A DNA stretch of 64,000 bases, from the NCBI RefSeq assembly GCF_011761355.1, contig NZ_JAASRW010000004.1, positions 237,866-301,865 of the forward strand. Direction: 5' to 3'. Within the stretch, counting starts at the first letter, position 1. Each line of letters starts with the position of its first letter. The position numbers and the translations under genes are program-made. This DNA is from Paenibacillus lupini. Lineage in GTDB: Bacteria; Bacillota; Bacilli; Paenibacillales; Paenibacillaceae. Under the pieces are notes generated by a model, which saw only the letters and a program-made list of their open reading frames with translations, did not search any database and had not been told where the DNA came from. Positions 59,359 to 64,000 of the stretch are shown piece after piece.

Positions 59359-59385
59359 TACGATTATACGCCTGAAATAGTTTCA
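59359..59385 (-). promoter_or_regulatory. Sigma-W-like ECF promoter of the pspA operon
   Basis: Read on the minus strand, TGAAAC (59385-59380), 17 bases, CGTA (59362-59359). This is the sigma-W consensus of Bacillus subtilis (TGAAAC, 16-17 bases, CGTA). The start would be near 59352, 50 bases before pspA. B. subtilis pspA is itself in the sigma-W regulon (established knowledge), which supports the call. A TATAAT overlaps the spacer end, so sigma-A use is also possible. Confidence 0.72.
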
Positions 59386-59493
59386 TTTCGATAGCTCGGG
59401 AAAAAGTGGTGCCAGTGAATGATTGAACTAAATTAGAAAAGTTTGGTAAAATTAAAGGAAGTCCAACATTCATAATTAAGGGAGATGAGCAGA

Positions 59494-60003
59494 ATGAGTC
59501 ATGAAATAAGCAATCAGTACGACTATCATATTTGGGCAAACAATAAGTTGTTCGGGCACTTGAAGCAGCTGCCACAGGAAGTATACCATGCAGAGGTTCA
59601 AAGTGTATTCCCATCCATCTCGGCTGTGCTGGAGCATTTATATGTAAGAGAAGAGATGTGGCTTGGTGTTATTTCGGGAGAGAGTACAGATCAAGTCATG
59701 CTATTGGTTAACCGGCTTACGGAAGAGGTAAAAGGTATTGGGGTCTCGGAAATGGAAGAGCGTTACGCCAATCTGGCAGACCGTTTCCGCGATTATATGA
59801 CAGGTACCGACGACCTGGACAAGCTTACAACGATTACGCATCCACGTTATGGATCCATGTCAGCGCCAATATCTGGCCTTATTCAACATGTTGTGAATCA
59901 TGGGACGTATCATCGGGGTAATGTGACGGCAATACTAAGACAACAGGGACATCCAGGCGTAGCAACGGATTATATATTTTTTCTATACGGACAATATAAC
60001 TAG
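59494..60003 (+). CDS. DinB/YfiT-family protein
   Basis: A 169-residue four-helix-bundle protein. The likely metal-binding histidines lie in LEHLYVREEMW and HVVNHGTYHRGNV, as in the DinB superfamily. Members include thiol S-transferases and DNA-damage-induced proteins of unknown role. The ATG at 59494 has GGGAGATGAG before it; an ATG directly on the GGAG was rejected. It stands alone, divergent from pspA. Confidence 0.87.
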   Translation: MSHEISNQYDYHIWANNKLFGHLKQLPQEVYHAEVQSVFPSISAVLEHLYVREEMWLGVISGESTDQVMLLVNRLTEEVKGIGVSEMEERYANLADRFRDYMTGTDDLDKLTTITHPRYGSMSAPISGLIQHVVNHGTYHRGNVTAILRQQGHPGVATDYIFFLYGQYN

Positions 60004-60022
60004 CATACACCTCAAGGAAAAG

Positions 60023-60122
60023 ATATCCACAGAGTTATCCACATTATCAACATAGCTGATTCCCCAATAAAAATAAGCTTTTGCAAAAATTGCTCACATA
60101 TCCACAACAAAGACTGTCCACA
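60023..60122 (+). promoter_or_regulatory. Cluster of four DnaA-box-like 9-mers
   Basis: ATATCCACA (60023-60031), TTATCCACA (60035-60043, perfect consensus), ATATCCACA (60098-60106) and CTGTCCACA (60114-60122) all point the same way. They sit as two pairs spaced 12 and 16 bp, about 60 bp apart, with an AT-rich stretch between. They lie between DinB and the WsfD-like gene. Such clusters outside oriC titrate DnaA or regulate genes. Confidence 0.7.
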
Positions 60123-60187
60123 TAAAGTCCTAGGCCGTAAGTCAGGTTGATATATGCAAAAAAGGTAGAGATTTGTCGGAGGTTCAT

Positions 60188-61606
60188 TTGAAATCTTGGA
60201 TTCGGTTGGAATGGCTGGTTGTGATCGCCGCAGTTGTTGTCTTATTGCCACTATTATTCCTAAGCCCAATTGGCATTGCGAATAACGGCGACTTTTACCG
60301 TATCATGCTTGCGGGTGGAATAGACTTCGCAGATACTGGTGAGTCCTATCACGATAAATACTTTGGGTATTTTCATGCGGCGTATCATTATGGGCCATTC
60401 TCCGTGGGCAGTTATATCTCCTCGCAGATTGTTGTTGTGTTCGCAGCGGGGATGATCGGCAGGCTGATGAATGCGGAGCAGTTCGACATTCGGATTCTGG
60501 CGTTCCTTTATTCTCTCCTCTATATCACGGCTTTATATGTGCTGGTTAAATACAACAAAGAGCGCTCAGTTCTGTTTAATACAGCACTTATATTCAGTAT
60601 GTCGCTGATTTTTCTGGATATCGGCTACATCGCTTATTTCAACTCTTTCTTCGGAGAAGCAGTTACTCTGATTTTTATGCTGCTTACTTTTGGGTTTGCG
60701 CTAGCCTTAACACGCGTGGACAAGCCTTCGATTTGGATGCAGACGGCTTTCTTCCTATCGGCTGTCTGCCTTATTGGCACCAAGCTGCAAAATGCACCAA
60801 TTGGCATTCTGCTTCTCTTGCTTGGTCTGCGTTTCTGGAAGCTTCGGGCCGATCAAGCATGGCGCAGAGCGATAGTGGCCTGGTCTACGATTTTACTGCT
60901 AACCACAGTGACGATGTATGCCGCCGCGCCAAGCGAGCTCAAGCATATTAACCTGTATCAGACCGTGTTCTTCGGCATATTGAAGGATTCTCCTGATCCA
61001 GCAGCAGATTTGAAGGAGCTTGGTTTGCCGGAGGAATTTAAGGTGAACGCAGGGACGAACTTTTTTCAGCCAGATACCATCATAAAGCAAAATGATCCTC
61101 GTATCCTGGAGGCGCTAAGCAGCATTAGTCACAAAGACGTTCTCTTGTATTATACGAAGCATCCTTCAAGATTCGTGCAAAAGCTGAAGCGAGCCTCAGA
61201 GAACGGAATGAGTATCCGGCCGCTATACTTGGGCAGCTACGAGAAGTCTGCGGGCAAGCCTTATGGTGAAGTGAGCTACACCTATAGTGGCTGGAGTGCT
61301 TACAAGCTTAAGCATATGCCGAATAATCTAGGTTTTATGGCGGTATTTGCTGCTGTTTATCTAGTGATTCTGGGTATGGAATATGTAAGGCGGAGGCGCT
61401 TGGTACGGCAGAAGCTTTTTTTAGAAACCCTGCTCGTTTTGGCTTTGGTTGGAATGTTTGGTTTTGCGGTCCCGGTGCTTGGCGACGGAGAGGCGGATAT
61501 GGGAAAGCATTTGTTCCTGTTTAACGTCTGCTTCGATATGATGGCGGTGACGGGCTTGTTGTACGTGGTGTGGAGAATGTCGAAGCTATTATCTCGAAAA
61601 AGCTGA
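60188..61606 (+). CDS. Polytopic membrane protein, WsfD-like (GT-C-type glycan transferase)
   Basis: A 472-residue membrane protein with ten or more helices. After the first helix comes IGIANNGDFYRIM, an acidic first outer loop resembling the catalytic loop of GT-C glycosyltransferases and of proteins annotated as WsfD hexose transferases in Paenibacillaceae S-layer glycan clusters (from memory; uncertain). A large outer loop spans about residues 255-375. TTG at 60188 follows GGAGG by 5 bases; a TTG five codons earlier overlaps that site. The upstream region holds the DnaA-box cluster. Confidence 0.6.
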   Translation: MKSWIRLEWLVVIAAVVVLLPLLFLSPIGIANNGDFYRIMLAGGIDFADTGESYHDKYFGYFHAAYHYGPFSVGSYISSQIVVVFAAGMIGRLMNAEQFDIRILAFLYSLLYITALYVLVKYNKERSVLFNTALIFSMSLIFLDIGYIAYFNSFFGEAVTLIFMLLTFGFALALTRVDKPSIWMQTAFFLSAVCLIGTKLQNAPIGILLLLLGLRFWKLRADQAWRRAIVAWSTILLLTTVTMYAAAPSELKHINLYQTVFFGILKDSPDPAADLKELGLPEEFKVNAGTNFFQPDTIIKQNDPRILEALSSISHKDVLLYYTKHPSRFVQKLKRASENGMSIRPLYLGSYEKSAGKPYGEVSYTYSGWSAYKLKHMPNNLGFMAVFAAVYLVILGMEYVRRRRLVRQKLFLETLLVLALVGMFGFAVPVLGDGEADMGKHLFLFNVCFDMMAVTGLLYVVWRMSKLLSRKS

Positions 61607-61611
61607 GACAA

Positions 61612-61668
61612 ACAGCAGGGCTGTCCAAACGGAGGAGACTCCATTTGAACAGCCCTGTTGTTGTTACA
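61612..61668. terminator. Bidirectional terminator
   Basis: Two helices (GCAGGGCTGT / ACAGCCCTGT and AAACGGAG / CTCCATTT) form a long stem shared by the WsfD-like gene and the small minus-strand gene. Confidence 0.8.
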
Positions 61669-61673
61669 GATGA

Positions 61674-61850
61674 TTAGCGTTGCGCACCTGGACGAATACG
61701 GACAACACCAATCTCGGAAGCATTGATGGCAAACGCATTGCCACCTTGGTTGATTATTGCTTTAGCGGATTGACCAACACGTACGTTAGTTGTGCCTGAG
61801 CTCCATTTGACAACGTTTTTATCAGCGGATTTTGTTCTTTTACGACCCAT
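61674..61850 (-). CDS. Small hypothetical protein, 58 aa
   Basis: A 58-residue basic protein (MGRKRTKSADKN...GGNAFAINASEIG...RIRPGAQR) that I do not recognise. The ATG at 61850 has an excellent AGGAGGTGA 6 bases upstream, and the sequence composition is natural, so it is very probably a real gene. No membrane segment. It lies downstream of a second small gene on the same strand, 57 bases apart, suggesting a two-gene unit. Confidence 0.65.
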   Translation of the reverse strand: MGRKRTKSADKNVVKWSSGTTNVRVGQSAKAIINQGGNAFAINASEIGVVRIRPGAQR

Positions 61851-61907
61851 TTGAATCACCTCCTCGCCATGGATGGCCTTAATTGATCATTAAAGAGGCT
61901 GGTAGAA

Positions 61908-62093
61908 TCATTTGCGTTTGTGTTTCTTTTGCTTCATGAGTTGCTTCATAATTTGCACATTAACGGCGTTGCTTGCGAGCACATTGCCAGCTTCGGCAGT
62001 TGCTGAGGCGCTTTGATAAATATTAATGACGATGTAGTTATTAGCGCCAATACGGTACCGATAGGTTTTCACATTTTGATGATTCAAGGACAT
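61908..62093 (-). CDS. Small hypothetical protein, 61 aa
   Basis: A 61-residue protein: a beta-rich first half (KTYRYRIGANNYIVINIYQ), an alanine-rich middle, and a strongly basic tail (KQLMKQKKHKRK). Family unknown. GGAGGAGG is placed 4-6 bases before the ATG at 62093. Pairing with the next small gene suggests a joint function, perhaps at the spore or cell surface, but this is a guess. Confidence 0.6.
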   Translation of the reverse strand: MSLNHQNVKTYRYRIGANNYIVINIYQSASATAEAGNVLASNAVNVQIMKQLMKQKKHKRK

Positions 62094-62183
62094 TCCTCCT
62101 CCTGACAGCAGCATCCTCTATAATCTATGTTCTATTGAGAGATTCCGTATCGGCGTATTGATAGGGTATTGATGATGGGTTAT

Positions 62184-62304
62184 GAAGAAAAGTATCTCCT
62201 TCCGGTTGCTGTTGTTATCTTGATATTTTGAATGATATCTCTAGCCGGTAATATCAAGATAACAAAGGCAAGCGCTGCGCTCCTCCAGGAGATACTATTT
62301 CTTC
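62184..62304. repeat. Cruciform repeat, copy 1 (minus orientation)
   Basis: A 121-bp near-palindrome. Outer arms GAAGAAA...TTTCTTC and GTATCTCC...GGAGATAC enclose conserved flanks (GTTGCTGTTG on one side, CAAAGGCAAGCG on the other) and a central hairpin TTATCTTGATATT / AATATCAAGATAA. Copy 2 at 62402-62516 has the same flanks in the opposite orientation but a different, still paired, centre. Confidence 0.75.
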
Positions 62305-62332
62305 AATACCATATCAATTGGTGGGGAAACAA

Positions 62333-62379
62333 AAAGGGTGGAACAGGAAGTAATGACCTGTTCCACCCTATATTTTTTA
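62333..62379 (-). terminator. Terminator of the M29 aminopeptidase transcript
   Basis: AGGGTGGAACAGG / CCTGTTCCACCCT over a 9-base loop; a T-run follows on the minus strand and a T-rich stretch on the plus strand. It lies between the two cruciform repeats, so the aminopeptidase mRNA would contain copy 2. Confidence 0.8.
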
Positions 62380-62401
62380 TAAATTAATCGATAGGATCCA
62401 A

Positions 62402-62516
62402 AGAGAAAATATCTCCTGGAAGAGTGTAACGCTTGCCTTTGAAATCGTGATAAAACCAAAACCATTCCAATCAAATTATCACGATTTCAACAGCAACTGG
62501 AAGGAGATATTTCTCT
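62402..62516. repeat. Cruciform repeat, copy 2 (plus orientation)
   Basis: A 115-bp near-palindrome: outer arms AGAGAAA...TTTCTCT and TATCTCC...GGAGATA, inner flanks CGCTTGCCTTTG and CAACAGCAAC, and central stem AAATCGTGATAA / TTATCACGATTT around an 18-base loop. Relative to copy 1, both the outermost arms and the central stem changed on both sides, while the flanks stayed almost the same. Confidence 0.75.
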
Positions 62517-62603
62517 ATGAGATCACGATCGATTAACCCCCGCGATTTCAACAGCAACTGGAAGGAGATACTTTCTTTGCAGGATCACAGTCGATTAACC
62601 CCC
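62482..62603. repeat. 61-bp tandem duplication of the repeat's right end
   Basis: The segment from CGATTTCAACAGCAAC through GATCAC and CGATTAACCCCCG occurs twice in direct tandem (62482-62542 and 62543-62603) with few changes. It duplicates the right arm of the cruciform repeat plus flanking DNA and ends next to the aminopeptidase stop codon. Confidence 0.8.
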
Positions 62604-62608
62604 GTCGA

Positions 62609-63841
62609 TTAAAACGCCCAGTTGCCATTCAACAGGATTGGTTCACGGGTGCCGTCTTCGGTGACGCCGTAGAGGTTGAGCTCGGCGGAGCCAACCATGA
62701 AGTCGGTGTGAGCCATACTTTGGTTGAGGCCTCTTTCGAGCAGCTCTTCACGCGACAAGCCGGCGCCGCCTTTGATGCAGGAGGCATAAGCGCTGCCGAC
62801 CGCCAGATGGCAGGAAGCATTTTCGTCGAAGATGGTTTTATAGAACAAAATGTTCGAGTCCGAGATTGGAGATTTGTGAGGCACAAGTGCGACTTCACCG
62901 AGGAACTTGGCGTTTTCATCGGTTTCAATCAGGCCTTTGAGTGCTTCCTCGCCTTGCTCTGCTGTTACGTTTACAACACGGCCATTCTCGAAGGTGAACG
63001 AGAAGTTATCGATGATGTTGCCGTTGTAGCTGAGCGGCTTCGTGCTGGAGATCGTCCCGTTAACGCCAGTGCGTAGCGGAGCCGAATAGACTTCTTCCGT
63101 AGGCAGGTTTGGAACGAACCAAGTGCTTTGTTCATTTTGCTTGCTGCCGCCAAGCCATACTTGATCCTTCGGCATTTCAAGTGTGAGATCAGTGCCTGGT
63201 GCTTGATAGTGAAGATATTTATAAGCCTTATCGTTTAAGTATTTGGCTTTGATTTTGAGCTGCTTAATATGGGCTTCCCAAGCTGCGATTGGATCAGGCT
63301 GATCGGCACGTACCATTTGGAAAATCGTATCCCACAGCTTTGCAACTTGCTCTTCCTCAGGTAGATCCGGGAATACTTTAGCTGCCCAAGCGGCAGACGG
63401 TGCAGTAGCTAGAGACCAAGTGAATTTGAAGGCTTGTGCCATTTGACGGTATTTCTCGCTTGCTGTACGTGCCGTGCGGTCAGCCGTGCGGATACGTTCC
63501 TGTGGTACGCCGCGGAGCAGATCGGGATCGGCAGATCCGATGGTAATGGAGGCTGCTCCTTTTTCCGCCATCTCGGTTTTTTCCCCGGCAGACCATTTAG
63601 GCTCTTCTAGGAAGGATTCGAGTGGGGCAAGATCATAATGAAGACGGGATACCACGTCATCTTGCCAGAACACCTTCACTTGATAAGCGCCAGCTTCGTA
63701 CGCCTTCTTGACAACGAGTCGAACGAGCTCAGGCGCTTCAATTGTCGCATTAACCATAACCGATTGCCCTTGTTGTATGTTCGCTCCGATTTTTACGATG
63801 ATGTCCGCATAGTTGTTTAATTTTTGCTCAAAAGTCAGCAT
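62609..63841 (-). CDS. M29-family metallo-aminopeptidase (AmpS/PepS-like)
   Basis: A 410-residue aminopeptidase of family M29, which removes N-terminal amino acids with two metal ions. Typical sections: GANIQQGQSVMVNATIEAPELVR at the N-terminus, STWFVPNLPTEEVYSAP (metal-site Glu), LGEVALVPHKSPI, and C-terminal QSMAHTDFMVGS (metal-site His and Asp). The length fits the family. ATG at 63841 is 10 bases after AGAGG; an ATG 3 codons earlier sits on the ribosome site. Downstream lie the cruciform repeats and the terminator. Confidence 0.92.
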   Translation of the reverse strand: MLTFEQKLNNYADIIVKIGANIQQGQSVMVNATIEAPELVRLVVKKAYEAGAYQVKVFWQDDVVSRLHYDLAPLESFLEEPKWSAGEKTEMAEKGAASITIGSADPDLLRGVPQERIRTADRTARTASEKYRQMAQAFKFTWSLATAPSAAWAAKVFPDLPEEEQVAKLWDTIFQMVRADQPDPIAAWEAHIKQLKIKAKYLNDKAYKYLHYQAPGTDLTLEMPKDQVWLGGSKQNEQSTWFVPNLPTEEVYSAPLRTGVNGTISSTKPLSYNGNIIDNFSFTFENGRVVNVTAEQGEEALKGLIETDENAKFLGEVALVPHKSPISDSNILFYKTIFDENASCHLAVGSAYASCIKGGAGLSREELLERGLNQSMAHTDFMVGSAELNLYGVTEDGTREPILLNGNWAF

Positions 63842-63950
63842 GGGCTTCATTCCTCTCTCGTTATAAATATGTATAGTTTCCTGTGGACCCTATAGCTATA
63901 GTATGAACTTATTTTTGGGTAATTTCAAAAATGCTAGAGGCGGAAGGGAA

Positions 63951-64000
63951 TTGGCAATCGTGCAGGTGCTGCATTGGAGTGATAATGAGGCTGCCTCACT
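63951..64000 (+). CDS. Possible start of a plus-strand gene running off the window
   Basis: GGAAGGG at 63942 is followed by a TTG (63951) and GTG (63960) whose frame (LAIVQVLHWSDNEAAS) stays open to the edge. Only 16 codons are visible and another frame is open too, so this is tentative. Confidence 0.25.
   Translation, partial: MAIVQVLHWSDNEAAS

Noticed and set aside
60004-60187. Chromosomal origin of replication (oriC)
   Set aside because: DnaA boxes are present, but there is no dnaA/dnaN gene or clear unwinding element, so only a box cluster is claimed.

Overview
The window looks like a chromosomal segment of a Paenibacillus-type Gram-positive endospore former (inference). Evidence: moderate GC content; strong AGGAGG-type ribosome binding sites with frequent GTG and TTG starts; two S-layer-anchored (SLH) enzymes; three Lpl/Ugp-type sugar ABC importers without an ATPase; a YjcZ-type sporulation micropeptide; a T-box leader before argS; separate adaA and ogt genes; and CcpA-type cre sites. 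No rRNA, tRNA, CRISPR array, prophage or intact insertion sequence was recognised.

Layout. 0-8 kb: envelope genes (polysaccharide deacetylase end, M15 peptidase, SLH-GH18 protein), then a D-Ala-D-Ala ligase unit (MocR regulator, ddl, aminotransferase). 7.6-12 kb: a Ugp glycerophosphodiester/sugar importer divergent from ugpQ. 12-20.6 kb: DUF72, DUF2306, sorbosone dehydrogenase-like lipoprotein, an ArsR-SRPBCC operon behind an operator-embedded promoter, murG, thrC and an SDR. 20.8-38 kb: a glycan-use locus with a membrane-bound AraC regulator, two sister binding proteins, two permeases, a GH110 exo-alpha-1,3-galactosidase, a 1599-residue S-layer-anchored GH27 protein and a GH95-like enzyme; three cre-like sites lie at its transcription units. 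38-43.7 kb: adaA-ogt divergent from alkA (alkylation repair), an SDR, a luciferase-like oxidoreductase, and a sigma factor gene fused by deletion to the tail of another gene. 43.7-51.6 kb: argS with T-box, thioredoxin-like protein, ldh, two glycosyltransferases, rmlA-like and ugd. 52.6-56.4 kb: a third sugar ABC importer. 56.7-59.4 kb: a PspA-DUF350-DUF4178-DUF4247 envelope-stress operon with a sigma-W-like promoter. 59.5-64 kb: DinB, a cluster of DnaA boxes, a WsfD-like membrane protein, two small proteins and an M29 aminopeptidase.

The least explained material is between the genes. (1) A recurrent leader element made of a TGCTT-nCG-AAGYA mini-hairpin, a second hairpin with compensatory changes between copies, a short T-run and then the Shine-Dalgarno; it precedes ddlR, murG, a permease gene and the DUF4247 gene, in tandem triplets at the first two. 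(2) Arrays of 13-26 bp palindromes about 50-70 bp apart at three loci, with a different palindrome at each locus. (3) A 115-121 bp cruciform repeat near 62.2-62.5 kb whose central stem differs in sequence but keeps its pairing. (4) Four DnaA-box-like 9-mers in 100 bp at 60.0-60.1 kb.
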